From Chloroflexota bacterium (GTDB lineage: Bacteria > Chloroflexota > FW602-bin22 > JACPRP01): 19,052 nucleotides of DNA. The position numbers were made by a program, and so were the translations under genes. A model generated the notes under the pieces. That model had not been told where the DNA came from. It did no database searches and saw nothing but the letters and a program-made list of their open reading frames with translations. Of the stretch, positions 1 to 6,508 are shown piece by piece. Where the stretch lies: NCBI GenBank assembly GCA_016210495.1, contig JACQUC010000001.1, positions 1 through 19,052 of the forward strand. The letters run 5' to 3'. Position 1 is the stretch's first letter. Each line of letters starts with the position of its first letter.

Positions 1-628
1 TCATGGCCGAGCATTCGATGTGCCAGCCCGGCCGTCCCTTGCCCCACGGGCTGTCCCAGTGTGGCTCACCCGGCTTCGAGCTCTTCCACAGCGCGAAGTC
101 CATAGGATTCTCCTTGCGCACATCCACCTCGATGCGCGCGCCGGCCTGCATCTCCTCTAGCGACCGGTGCGACAGCTTGCCGTAGTCGGGATCGGCGCCC
201 ACGCGGAAGTACACCTCTTCGTCTATCACGTAGGCGCAGCCCTTGGCGATTAGCCCCTCGATCACCTCCACGATCTTGTCGATCTCCTCCGTCGCCCTCG
301 GATACACGTCCGCCCGCTTGATATTGAGCGCGTCCACGTCCGCGAAGTACTCGTCGATGAGCCTCTCCGCCAGCGATTTGACGGACACCCCGAGCGCCTG
401 CGCGCGCACGATCAGCTTGTCGTCGATATCCGTGAAATTCTGCACGACCTTCAGTTCATAACCTTTGAACTCCAGGTAGCGCCGGATCATATCGAACAGT
501 ATGTACGACATCGCGTGGCCGATGTGCGACTCGGCATACGGCGTGACCCCGCAAACGTACATCTTGACCGGACTACCCATCGGCTCAAGCTCGCTCTTCT
601 GTCCGGTCATAGTATTGTAAATCTTCAT
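1..628 (-). CDS. cysS: Cysteinyl-tRNA synthetase, N-terminal part (cut by window edge)
   Basis: Charges tRNA-Cys with cysteine in the cytoplasm (class Ia aminoacyl-tRNA synthetase). Reading the minus strand from the ATG at 628 gives [16 protein letters not shown], then the Rossmann-fold active site with [19 protein letters not shown] (the HIGH signature, and the Cys that is the first zinc ligand in the family), [11 protein letters not shown], and later [19 protein letters not shown] followed by [10 protein letters not shown], which holds the next zinc-ligand Cys and the conserved WHIECSAM block. About 209 codons are present of roughly 450-480 expected; the KMSKS loop and tRNA-binding domain lie beyond the left edge. 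The start has a strong GGAGGAG ribosome site and overlaps the cysE stop as ATGA, so the two genes are probably translationally coupled. Cysteine supply (cysE) and use (cysS) are thus in one operon. Identity is very secure. Confidence 0.97.
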   Translation of the reverse strand, partial: MKIYNTMTGQKSELEPMGSPVKMYVCGVTPYAESHIGHAMSYILFDMIRRYLEFKGYELKVVQNFTDIDDKLIVRAQALGVSVKSLAERLIDEYFADVDALNIKRADVYPRATEEIDKIVEVIEGLIAKGCAYVIDEEVYFRVGADPDYGKLSHRSLEEMQAGARIEVDVRKENPMDFALWKSSKPGEPHWDSPWGKGRPGWHIECSAM

Positions 629-1335
629 CGTTCTCCTCCGGAAGGACGGCCGGCGGTCAGTGAGGTCTCTTCGTCGAGCCTCTTCACACTCGGCCCCCCA
701 CCGCTTGATCCCTCCAGTGCCGCGATTCTCTCTTCCAGCTCCAGAATCTTGCGGTGCAGCGCCTCGATCATTTCAGCCTCGGGGTCGGGCAGATTCTCCA
801 GGCGCTTCGTCGATCCGCCGTTCGGGTCGTGAAAGGTGACGACCTTGGCCGGCACGCCCACTGCTGTGGAGTTCGGCGGCACGTCGCGCAGCACGACGGA
901 CCCCGCCCCCACGCGGGAGTTGTCGCCCAGCACGATGGCGCCCAGCACCTTCGCTCCTACGCCAACCGTCACGTTGTTCCCCAGCGTCGGGTGTCGCTTG
1001 CCCTTCTTCTTGCCTGTGCCGCCCAGGGTCACCCCTTGATAAAGCGTAACGTCATCCCCGATCTCCGCCGTCTCGCCGATCACCAGCCCCATCCCGTGAT
1101 CGATGAACAGCCCCTTGCCGATCTTCGCCCCCGGGTGGATCTCGATGCCCGTGATGGCGCGGTTGACGTGCGAGATCAGCCTTGGTATCACCGGTACCCC
1201 GAGCCTGTGCAGCGCGTGGGCAATCCTGTGCAGCCACAACGCGTGCAGACCAGGGTAAGCCAGCAGCACCTCCCAGATGTTCGCCGCCGCCGGATCCCGC
1301 TCAAAAACCGCCCTCACATCATCCCGGATCGACAT
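625..1335 (-). CDS. cysE: Serine O-acetyltransferase
   Basis: Acetylates L-serine with acetyl-CoA, the first step of cysteine synthesis. The 236-residue protein is of the short bacterial SAT type: an N-terminal helical part ([17 protein letters not shown], then [17 protein letters not shown]), then a left-handed beta-helix of hexapeptide repeats with the family signatures [51 protein letters not shown] and [12 protein letters not shown]. The C-terminal tail ([14 protein letters not shown]) looks like a short coiled coil. The start at 1335 was chosen because an AGGAA site lies 10 nt upstream and the family homology begins there; a longer frame to 1419 only adds residues encoded by a dispersed repeat. 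It overlaps cysS by 4 nt. Feedback inhibition by cysteine is usual in the family and cannot be judged from this tail. Confidence 0.95.
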   Translation of the reverse strand: MSIRDDVRAVFERDPAAANIWEVLLAYPGLHALWLHRIAHALHRLGVPVIPRLISHVNRAITGIEIHPGAKIGKGLFIDHGMGLVIGETAEIGDDVTLYQGVTLGGTGKKKGKRHPTLGNNVTVGVGAKVLGAIVLGDNSRVGAGSVVLRDVPPNSTAVGVPAKVVTFHDPNGGSTKRLENLPDPEAEMIEALHRKILELEERIAALEGSSGGGPSVKRLDEETSLTAGRPSGGER

Positions 1336-1482
1336 AACAACACATTTCCTCTGCGCTCTTTGCGTCCTCCACTCGTTCTCTAGTGCCAACGAGTGAAGGA
1401 TTCGCCCTCTGCGGTTCAACTCCCCTCGTCCCTCAAACAGCCCGTCTTTCTCTGCCTCTGCGCCCTTTGCGTCCTCTGCGGT
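1336..1482. repeat. ispF-cysE spacer filled with dispersed repeat units
   Basis: This 147-nt spacer interrupts an otherwise tight operon. It holds two related units of the type CTCTGCGCYCTTTGCGTCCTC, at about 1349-1369 and 1456-1476, plus a shorter CTCTGCGGTTCAA at about 1407-1419. Read on the minus strand they are the familiar AACCGCAGAGGACGCAAAG type of intergenic repeat. Between them is a perfect 8-bp inverted repeat CACTCGTT / AACGAGTG at 1370-1395 with a 10-nt loop. No T-run follows on either strand, so it is not an obvious intrinsic terminator. The right-hand unit supplies the ispF stop codon (TGA inside TTGAAC). Confidence 0.7.
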
Positions 1483-2004
1483 TCAATCCCCCTCGTCACC
1501 CTCCCCGTCAACCTGCTCCAAAAGCACCACCGCGTAGGCCGCCATTCCTTCGCCGCGACCGGCGTACCCCAGCCCCTCGGTCGTCTTCGCCTTCACACTC
1601 ACCCTCTCGACCTCGACCCCCAGCGCCCCCGCGATTCTCGCGCGCATATCCGGCACATAAGGCAACAGCTTCGGCTTTTCCGCCACGATCGTCACGTCCA
1701 CGTTGCCCACCCGATAGCGATTTTCCTCTATCAGACCGTTGACCCGCTCCAGCAGCGTGGTGCTGGAGATATCCTTGTACTGCGCGTCTTCCGGCGGAAA
1801 ATGCGCCCCGATATCTCCCAGCGCCGCCGCGCCCAGCACCGCGTCCATAATCGCGTGCAGCGCCACGTCGCCATCCGAGTGCCCCAGCAATCCCCGATGG
1901 TACGGCACCTCGATCCCGCCGAGCATCAGCCTCCGTCCCTCCGCCAGCCTATGCACGTCGTACCCGACCCCCACTCGAAACCGGCCCCCATCAGTCGAAT
2001 TCAT
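1483..2004 (-). CDS. ispF: 2-C-methyl-D-erythritol 2,4-cyclodiphosphate synthase
   Basis: Fifth enzyme of the MEP isoprenoid pathway: cyclises CDP-ME 2-phosphate and releases CMP. The 173-residue protein has the usual length with a few extra residues at each end. The zinc triad is visible as D16 and H18 in GVGYDVHRL and H50 in [19 protein letters not shown]; the residues [11 protein letters not shown] and [15 protein letters not shown], and the C-terminal [19 protein letters not shown], are family blocks. Its ATG overlaps the ispD stop as ATGA, indicating coupling. The stop codon lies in a dispersed repeat, so the short acidic tail DGEGDEGD may be partly a repeat product. Identity is secure. 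Confidence 0.97.
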   Translation of the reverse strand: MNSTDGGRFRVGVGYDVHRLAEGRRLMLGGIEVPYHRGLLGHSDGDVALHAIMDAVLGAAALGDIGAHFPPEDAQYKDISSTTLLERVNGLIEENRYRVGNVDVTIVAEKPKLLPYVPDMRARIAGALGVEVERVSVKAKTTEGLGYAGRGEGMAAYAVVLLEQVDGEGDEGD

Positions 2005-2837
2005 ACCCCCGCGCCCCTCCGCGCCTCCGTGGTCGCGTCCCCCCCGTATCTTTCCGTGCCTTCCGTGTGTTCCGTGGTTACGTCCCCCCTGCGCCCCTCC
2101 GTGCCTCTCCGGAGTACCGGAGTCCGTCTCGGACCGTGTCTCCGTGGTTTCGCCCCCCTAGCCCTCCGCCGCAAGATCCCCTCCGCCACCTCCACATCCT
2201 CCGGCGTCGTCACCTTTAAGTTCTCGTACGACCCCAGGAATACCTTGACCGGATGCCCCATCAGCTCCACCGCCTGCGCGTCGTCCGTAACCTCCTGCGT
2301 CACATTCCGGTACGCCTCGACGATCAGCTCGTACCGAAACACCTGCGGCGTCTGCGCCGCCCACATATCGACGCGCGAGGGAGTCGAGCGCACCAGACCC
2401 CGTTGGTCCACGACCTTGATCGTATCCTTCACCGGTACGGCGGGCACGGCGGCCCCGATCGCCTCCGCCTCGGCAAGCCCCTCCTCGATCAGACGATCCT
2501 CCAAGAAGGGGCGGGCTCCGTCGTGGATGATAACCCATTCGCAGCCCTCGAGCCCGGCCAGCCCGTTCTGCACCGAGTCCTGCCGGCGCGCGCCGCCCGC
2601 GCAGACGCTCGTCAACTTGGTCCACGCGAAGTCTCGCGCCAGGCTGCTCCCGCGCTCCAGATTCGCCTCGCTCAGCACCAGGACGATCTCGTGGACGTAC
2701 CTGGAGGCCTGGAGCGCGTCGACGGCATAAGCAATGAGGGGCTTGCCGCCAAGGTTGATGAACATCTTGTCCACACCCATTCGCGTGCCCGCCCCCGCTG
2801 CCACGACGATCGCGCCCACCCTGGCCCCGACCGCCAT
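2001..2837 (-). CDS. ispD: 2-C-methyl-D-erythritol 4-phosphate cytidylyltransferase with repeat-derived C-terminal tail
   Basis: Third MEP-pathway enzyme: joins CTP and MEP to give CDP-ME. Visible motifs are the nucleotide loop [67 protein letters not shown] and [14 protein letters not shown], in the family order. The ATG at 2837 was chosen: it lies 1 nt after the PIN/TRAM stop, with a GGGGAG ribosome site inside that gene's end. The catalytic domain ends near residue 227 (VAEGILRRR), where IspD proteins normally stop. About 50 more residues follow, rich in Arg, Gly, Thr and Glu, with phrases such as [10 protein letters not shown] and TTEARRG. These are translations of ACCACGGAGG-type intergenic repeats, so the tail is probably functionless or neutral. 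The ATGA link to ispF is kept. Confidence 0.95.
   Translation of the reverse strand: MAVGARVGAIVVAAGAGTRMGVDKMFINLGGKPLIAYAVDALQASRYVHEIVLVLSEANLERGSSLARDFAWTKLTSVCAGGARRQDSVQNGLAGLEGCEWVIIHDGARPFLEDRLIEEGLAEAEAIGAAVPAVPVKDTIKVVDQRGLVRSTPSRVDMWAAQTPQVFRYELIVEAYRNVTQEVTDDAQAVELMGHPVKVFLGSYENLKVTTPEDVEVAEGILRRRARGAKPRRHGPRRTPVLRRGTEGRRGDVTTEHTEGTERYGGDATTEARRGAGV
2005..2160. repeat. ACCACGGAGG-type dispersed repeat inside the 3' end of ispD
   Basis: On the minus strand this stretch reads as runs of ACCACGGAGACACGG, GAGGCACGGAGG, ACCACGGAACACACGG and ACCACGGAGGCGCGGAGG. They are separated by G-runs and include a CCGGAGTACCGG-like palindrome. This is the class of degenerate intergenic repeat found between genes in many GC-rich bacteria. 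Here it is translated as the C-terminal extension of IspD instead of being non-coding. The composition changes abruptly near 2165, at the end of the conserved IspD fold. Confidence 0.75.
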
Positions 2838-2838
2838 T

Positions 2839-3882
2839 TCACTCCCCTTTCGGATGCGCAAAGATCATTCGGCCCGCCACGGTTTGCAGCACGCGCGTCA
2901 CCGTTATCTCCAGCTCGCGTCCGATGTACCTGCGCCCGTTCTCCACCACGATCATTGTCCCGTCGTCCAGATACCCGAGACCCTGCCCGTGCTCCTTGCC
3001 CTCCTGGATTATGCGCACCACCATCTCCTCGCCGGGTAGCACCACCGACTTGACCGCGTTGGCCAGCTCGTTGATGTTGAGCACTCTTATGCCCTGCAGC
3101 GCCGCCACGCGGTTCAGATTGAAGTCGTTCGTGATGATTGGGCAGCGCAGATGCTTGGCCAGCTTGACCAGCTTGCCGTCCACATCGGTGACGCCGTCGA
3201 TTTCCACCTCGGAGAACTTTATCGGCACGTCTGACTCCTTTTGCAGCCGGTTGAGCACCTCCAGCCCGCGGCGCCCGCGGGCGCGACGCAGCATATCCGG
3301 CGAGTCCGCGATGTGCTGTAGCTCGTTGAGCACAAACCTCGGCACGATCATCGTCCCCGGAATGAACCCGGTGCGCCCCACGTCCGCTATGCGCCCGTCG
3401 ATGATCGCGCTGGTGTCCACGACGAGCTGCTGGCCGTGATCGCTCCCCTCCGCGTGGGCGCTTAGCCGCCCGCCAATAATATTGAAGATATCCCTCTTCC
3501 TCGCCACCATCGTCACCACGCCCATGTAGGCGAAAAAGACCGTGGCCGCGAAGGGAAGCAACCTACCTAATAGCGAGGGCAACATCGAGAGGGGGATGGC
3601 CAGTAAAGCGGAGATAATGAGTCCGATGACCAGACCGATGGTGGCGGCGACCAGATCGAGGGCGGGGAGCCTCCGCGCTCGCTCGCGGAGCGCGACCGTT
3701 GGATACAGGGTTACCCAGGGCGTAATGAGGAGTCCCAGTGCGAATCCCGTCACTGAGAACACAACGGCGTACCTGAGTTGGAGGTCTTCGCTCACGTTGC
3801 TGGTTAGGGCAAGCGCCACATACCAGCCGGTGACGGCCAGACCCACTCCACCCAGAAAACGGAAGAGCAGTTCGACCCTCAT
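2839..3882 (-). CDS. Membrane PIN/TRAM-domain protein (YacL type)
   Basis: A 347-residue protein with three parts. Residues about 8-128 contain four hydrophobic segments (near 9-28, 38-58, 76-97 and 108-128), an inner-membrane anchor. Residues about 150-280 are a PIN nuclease-like domain with the acidic set D156 and D162 (VVDTSAIIDGRIADV), E187 (FVLNELQHIAD), D233/D235 and D253 (PIITNDFNLNRVA). Residues about 282-343 are a TRAM RNA-binding domain (GEEMVVRIIQEGKEHGQG and later VENGRRYIGRE). The family sits upstream of ispD in many bacteria and is thought to act on RNA at the membrane; the substrate is unknown. The ATG at 3882 was chosen over an upstream TTG because a GGAGGT site lies 6 nt before it and the upstream codons are the site itself. 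First gene of the minus-strand operon. Confidence 0.93.
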   Translation of the reverse strand: MRVELLFRFLGGVGLAVTGWYVALALTSNVSEDLQLRYAVVFSVTGFALGLLITPWVTLYPTVALRERARRLPALDLVAATIGLVIGLIISALLAIPLSMLPSLLGRLLPFAATVFFAYMGVVTMVARKRDIFNIIGGRLSAHAEGSDHGQQLVVDTSAIIDGRIADVGRTGFIPGTMIVPRFVLNELQHIADSPDMLRRARGRRGLEVLNRLQKESDVPIKFSEVEIDGVTDVDGKLVKLAKHLRCPIITNDFNLNRVAALQGIRVLNINELANAVKSVVLPGEEMVVRIIQEGKEHGQGLGYLDDGTMIVVENGRRYIGRELEITVTRVLQTVAGRMIFAHPKGE

Positions 3883-4118
3883 AGGATTACCTCCCCGATT
3901 CAATCCTACGATTGTCAGCTAGCCGGCTGGACACCTCCCTTCCGCGAGAAGAATGCACGGGGGCACGGCATCGAGGCAAGCGCTCAACCCGGAGAACAGA
4001 TGACAAGAAGATAAGTCCTGTTACAAATGAAACTCGACTCCTTGTTTGCGCCGACCCCTACTGCGCACCGAGCGACGGCCTGGATAGCTCTTGAGCTAGT
4101 GACAACAGTAGCATATTT

Positions 4119-4148
4119 ATACTAGCATAGAATCAAACGGCTTGTCAA
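4119..4148 (-). promoter_or_regulatory. Sigma-70-type promoter of the PIN/TRAM-ispD-ispF operon
   Basis: On the minus strand TTGACA (4143-4148) is followed after 18 nt by TAGTAT (4119-4124), in a locally AT-rich patch. Transcription would start near 4112, leaving a leader of about 230 nt before the ATG at 3882. The leader (3883-4112) contains no gene I can support and no riboswitch I recognise. No other good promoter is visible before cysS, so the whole set may be one transcript. Confidence 0.6.
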
Positions 4149-4161
4149 AGCAGAAAAGTTG

Positions 4162-4458
4162 CTACGCAATGTTGGCCGCGGCCCACTCGTTGTCCGCGAT
4201 AGCAGCCTGAATTTCCTCCGGGAATGCCGCGGCATAATTCAAGGCGGCGATTTGAACCTGTGGCCTATCGAGGTGCTCGGCGGTTTTCGCCACGTCGCCC
4301 TGGAAGTCTCGCGCGACAGAGGCTATCTGCCATATCGCCAACCTGGTGCCCTGTAGATACGCCTGGCGTCCAACCGGGGAGTCCCGAAACTCGATAAACG
4401 CGAAATCTTGCTGTATCAGTGCCTTCCCCAGGACGGAGCGGAGCAGCAAAGCACCCAA
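4162..4458 (-). CDS. DUF433-like putative antitoxin, 5' end replaced by a repeat
   Basis: The frame encodes a core reading EFRDSPVGRQAYLQGTRLAIWQ, then ARDFQGDVAKTAEHLDRPQV and ALNYAAAFPEEIQAAIADNE. This resembles the small DUF433-type helix-turn-helix proteins that often pair with a PIN-like (DUF5615) toxin; the assignment is from memory of the family pattern. Only non-ATG starts exist (TTG at 4458), and they lie in the 124-nt repeat that begins at 4430, so the native first codons seem to be lost. No toxin gene lies downstream: the next thing is the promoter of the housekeeping operon. It is most likely an orphan or decaying antitoxin. The last codons (ADNEWAAANIA) end 14 nt from the neighbouring -35 box. 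Confidence 0.5.
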   Translation of the reverse strand: MGALLLRSVLGKALIQQDFAFIEFRDSPVGRQAYLQGTRLAIWQIASVARDFQGDVAKTAEHLDRPQVQIAALNYAAAFPEEIQAAIADNEWAAANIA

Positions 4459-4553
4459 GCCCGCCTACCACCAAAGACGCCGACCTCTCACTTCTCTCGA
4501 CATAACGGCGTCCCGAATACCCTTTTCCGAGGGCTTGTGGCTGGTACGATTGT
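4430..4553. repeat. 124-nt direct repeat, copy 1
   Basis: This block, from AGGACGGAGCGGAGCAGC to GGCTGGTACGATTGT, recurs at 6109-6232 in the same orientation and at the same length, with only about four mismatches. Neither copy holds a convincing gene; short open frames read the same in both (for example MSREVRGRRLWW on the minus strand). The shared GGGGCGGAGCAGC motif also occurs in the element between cas6 and cas1, so it may belong to a wider repeat family. Confidence 0.85.
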
Positions 4554-4867
4554 CTTGAATATGCCCGAGTAGGGCCAACGCCACGACTCAAAGTGCAGTC
4601 CGCACTTCGCTACCCTCCCAGCACCTAATCCCCCGACTTCACGCGAAACCCTCCGAGCTTCAAAAACCGCACCCACCCCAGCCTCGCCGTCCGTGGCCTG
4701 TCTTGCCAGCGCAGCTCCTCCAACCGCCCTTGATCCCAGCTTCCCCGCGTGGCCTCCAACCCGCGCACGCGGGTTTCCCCCTTCGAAGCCCGCCCGCCTG
4801 AGGCGGACCGGGCGCCGTCAGCCCCGCTCACCTCTCGCACGCCCAACCCCCAGCACCCGGCCCCCGG
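4554..4867. other. Non-coding, palindrome-bearing spacer
   Basis: I see no supported gene. The plus strand is pyrimidine-rich. It contains a perfect 8-bp inverted repeat AACCCGCG-CA-CGCGGGTT at 4758-4775. It also has a short palindrome CCGCC-TGA-GGCGG at 4794-4806 that recurs almost unchanged inside cas6 (8047-8059). An open minus-strand frame at 4625-4846 lacks any recognisable motif and has repetitive Arg/Gly-rich composition; I regard it as chance. Confidence 0.55.
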
Positions 4868-4901
4868 CTTACAACAGAGACCCTTTGAAAGTTACTGAAA
4901 T
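4868..4901 (+). repeat. Orphan degenerate CRISPR repeat
   Basis: CTTACAACAGAGACCC, then TTTGAAAGTTACTGAAAT, aligns to the array repeat over its full length, in the same orientation, with about 29 identities in 34 positions and one 3-nt deletion. The 5' CTTACAA, the central AGAGACCC and the 3' ACTGAAA handle are kept; the GGGT arm of the stem is changed to AGTT. No second repeat is seen at the expected distance, so it is a solitary unit about 1.6 kb upstream of the cas genes. Confidence 0.8.
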
Positions 4902-5045
4902 GCGCTGCCATGGCTCCAGGAAGTGCGGCCGCTGGTGATCGCCACGCGGACGTGCCCGGCGCGCGGGGCGGAGTTTCACGCGGTGCGGCATCGGCTCTAC
5001 TACACGCCGTGGTGCCGGAACCTCGCGCGGTGCGCCAGGCGCGCC
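4902..5045. other. Spacer after the orphan repeat, possible zinc-ribbon remnant
   Basis: No intact gene. A plus-strand frame reads ATRTCPARGAEFHAVRHR and then YYTPWCRNLARCARRAL, which resembles the short C-x2-C...C-x3-4-C ribbons of small phage or plasmid proteins but has lost Cys residues and has no plausible start. It runs into the antisense side of the antitoxin gene. I treat it as a possible relic only. Confidence 0.25.
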
Positions 5046-5360
5046 CTACGCCGCCTCATGCGGCTCCGCCCTCACCGTATCGACGGCGCTGATGGTGAAG
5101 TCCACGCCCAGGGCACTCGCCAGCCGCATAATGGTATCGACCCTGGGAATCCGCAGCCCAGCCTCCAGCCGCGCGATGACCGGCCGGCTCACTCCAACGC
5201 GCCGCGCCAGCTCGCTCTGGCTGATGCCCGCGTTCAGCCGCGCCCGAATCAGCGCCGAACTGAACTCGCGTTGCGGCCGTTGCCTTTCCCATTCCTCACG
5301 GAACTCGGGCTCTCGCATGAACTTGGCCCGTACCTGCTCAAGGGTCAACTGGCGGTTCAT
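5046..5360 (-). CDS. XRE-family antitoxin (HigA-like)
   Basis: A 104-residue protein with a classical Cro/C1 helix-turn-helix at about residues 35-90 (IRARLNAGISQSELARRVGV, then SRPVIARLEAGLRIPRVDTI). The N-terminal part (LTLEQVRAKFMREPEFREEW) is typical of antitoxins partnered with RelE/Gp49-type toxins. The ATG at 5360 has GGAGGT six nucleotides upstream and overlaps the end of the toxin gene by 23 nt; the toxin-first order is that of HigBA-type modules. It is expected to bind its toxin and to repress the shared promoter at 5714-5742, where a perfect palindrome overlaps the -10 box. The gene is intact, although the toxin is not. Confidence 0.85.
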   Translation of the reverse strand: MNRQLTLEQVRAKFMREPEFREEWERQRPQREFSSALIRARLNAGISQSELARRVGVSRPVIARLEAGLRIPRVDTIMRLASALGVDFTISAVDTVRAEPHEAA

Positions 5361-5707
5361 CAGGATACCTCCTCTGATAATCGGCCATCCGGCCCCGCGC
5401 CACGTCGATCTCGGCGCGGGCCGTCTGCTGCGTCTTCTTGGTGAAGGCGTGAAGCAACACCAAGTTCCGGCCCGCGGCAGCGAAATAAAGGATTCTGTGC
5501 TGGATGCGCCCGACGACTCGCAGCTCCCATATCTTGGCGTCCAGGTGCTTCACGTTGGGGAGCGCCCAGTGCAAGCCCAAACTCTTCCAGCTTTTCCAGG
5601 TGGTTGATAACTCGCCCTCGCTCGCCGGCATTCAGTTTGGCCAGATACCTCTCCACGGGACTGCCGCCACCCGCCGTTGTGTAGAACACGACGCGCCATC
5701 CGTCCAT
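5338..5707 (-). pseudogene. Gp49/HigB-type (RelE superfamily) toxin, frameshifted
   Basis: Two overlapping frames together give one complete toxin of about 122 residues. The first (from ATG 5707) reads MDGWRVVFYTTAGGGSPVER, then YLAKLNAGERGRVINHLEKL and EEFGLALGAP. The second continues NVKHLDAKIWELRVVGRIQH, RILYFAAAGRNLVLLHAFTK and KTQQTARAEIDVARGRM. They join at a run of four G (plus strand 5557-5560) where three would keep the frame, so a single-base insertion or a sequencing error explains the break. The family (phage-derived Gp49-like, HigB) cleaves ribosome-bound mRNA; the conserved LWELR-, RILYF- and LLHAFxKK-type blocks are all in the second half, so the frameshifted product would be inactive. 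The antitoxin follows with a 23-nt overlap. Confidence 0.8.
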
Positions 5708-5713
5708 AGCCCG

Positions 5714-5742
5714 ATTGTAGCCAATTGGCTACACGTTGTCAA
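5714..5742 (-). promoter_or_regulatory. Toxin-antitoxin promoter with palindromic operator
   Basis: On the minus strand TTGACA (5737-5742) and TACAAT (5714-5719) are separated by exactly 17 nt. A perfect 16-bp palindrome, GTAGCCAATTGGCTAC (5717-5732), fills most of the spacer and overlaps the -10 box: a textbook position for an autorepressing antitoxin. The toxin ATG (5707) is only 6 nt beyond the -10 box, so the transcript would be leaderless or nearly so. Confidence 0.8.
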
Positions 5743-6108
5743 GCGGCCGTGCATACCGCCCCGTCTTGTATCGGCCGGGGTGCTGCTGGGTGGTGGGGGC
5801 CTCCATGTTCGCGGTGTTCGCCTGACGCAGGCGGCCCCCGCCGGACCCGAGTTGGGGTGCGGCTGGGCAGGCGTAGGGGCGAGGTCTCCTCGCCCTGGGC
5901 CGTGCCTGGGTGCCGCCGCCACGCTTTCGCGCCGCGACCGCACCCCGCACCAGCATCACCTGTCCCCTGGCCACAAGCACAACACCGAAAACAACGATCC
6001 CCGACCATTATACCCCGCCCGCGCTCCCGCACCATAGCGCCCCACCCCTTCCATCACTTGAAACCCACTACCAAATATGCCATAATACGTCTGCTGGACT
6101 GCTAGATT
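5743..6108. other. Gene-free spacer with a GTAGGGG hairpin
   Basis: No gene is supported; several open frames exist on both strands only because stops are rare in GC-rich DNA. A GTAGGGGC-type repeat lies at 5873-5895 with a perfect 8-bp stem GGGCGAGG-TCT-CCTCGCCC (5877-5895). The right end (about 5980-6108) is richer in A and T (for example ATTATACC at 6007-6014 and CATAATACG at 6080-6088). I find no convincing -35/-10 pair there. Confidence 0.5.
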
Positions 6109-6232
6109 AGGACGGGGCGGAGCAGCAAAGCACCCAAGCCCGCCTACCACCAAAGACGCCGACCTCTCACCTCTCTCGACATAACGGCGTCCCGAATACC
6201 CTCGTCCGAGGGCTTGTGGCTGGTACGATTGT
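6109..6232. repeat. 124-nt direct repeat, copy 2
   Basis: Same length and orientation as 4430-4553, with about four substitutions (for example GGGGCGG for GGAGCGG and CTCGTCC for CTTTTCC). The flanking bases differ completely on both sides of the two copies, so the repeat has sharp ends. The two copies bracket the orphan CRISPR repeat and the toxin-antitoxin pair. Confidence 0.85.
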
Positions 6233-6309
6233 AATCAGGGAATCCAAAGTGGAGCGTCTTTGATGAGGCGACTAAATAGATCGACATAGTGGTTGCAGTC
6301 TGATCGTCT

Positions 6310-6367
6310 GGTAGGGGTCCGCCCAAGGCGGGCGAACCGCCCCTACCACCGACACATTTTGTGTCGG
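6310..6367. repeat. Two adjacent hairpins upstream of the WYL regulator
   Basis: The first is a GTAGGGG-family repeat: GGTAGGGG (6310-6317) pairs with CCCCTACC (6340-6347) around an inner CCGCC-CAA-GGCGG stem. Right after it is a perfect 8-bp inverted repeat CCGACACA-TTT-TGTGTCGG at 6349-6367. Neither is followed by a clear T-run on the plus strand. They may be transcription barriers between the accessory region and the cas genes or simply repeat elements. Confidence 0.6.
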
Positions 6368-6408
6368 ACTATTTGGCAAATCGGGCAAGTTTCTTGACAA
6401 GTTCGGTA

Positions 6409-6445
6409 ACGGGAAGCGAAGGGTTCCCGTCGTCTCCACTATAAT
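6409..6445 (+). promoter_or_regulatory. Candidate promoter and operator of the WYL regulator
   Basis: A perfect TATAAT lies at 6440-6445, with transcription expected to start near 6452, about 57 nt before the ATG at 6509. The place where a -35 box should be (6417-6422) is not a TTGACA-like sequence. It falls inside a perfect 7-bp inverted repeat ACGGGAA-8 nt-TTCCCGT (6409-6430). A TTGACA at 6394-6399 is too far away (40 nt) to pair with this -10. The arrangement suits control by a regulator binding the inverted repeat. Confidence 0.45.
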
Positions 6446-6508
6446 CTCACTGTAGACCATCGAGCAGCCATCTGTGCCTTGGCAAGTACGTTGCTGGAGG
6501 TAGCCCTT

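Noticed and set aside
754..1383. Long open frame antisense to cysE
   Set aside because: A shadow of the conserved gene on the other strand; Arg/His-rich and without family motifs.
1336..1419. Longer cysE frame starting at 1419
   Set aside because: The added 28 residues are encoded by a dispersed repeat and match nothing in the family; the ATG at 1335 has its own ribosome site.
4625..4846. Open minus-strand frame of 73 codons
   Set aside because: No ribosome site, no recognisable motif and a composition expected from GC-rich spacer DNA with palindromes.
5877..5895. GTAGGGGC hairpin as a terminator or riboswitch
   Set aside because: It belongs to a repeat family also seen at 6310, 7528 and 8674, lacks a T-run, and no known riboswitch core is visible.
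6226..6234. CGATTGTAA, the complement of the first bases of the CRISPR repeat (TTACAATCG)
   Set aside because: Only nine bases match and nothing of the rest of the repeat is present; a chance match of this size is likely in 19 kb.
6394..6399. TTGACA upstream of the WYL gene as a -35 box
   Set aside because: It is 40 nt from the only good -10 sequence, and no -10 lies at 16-18 nt.
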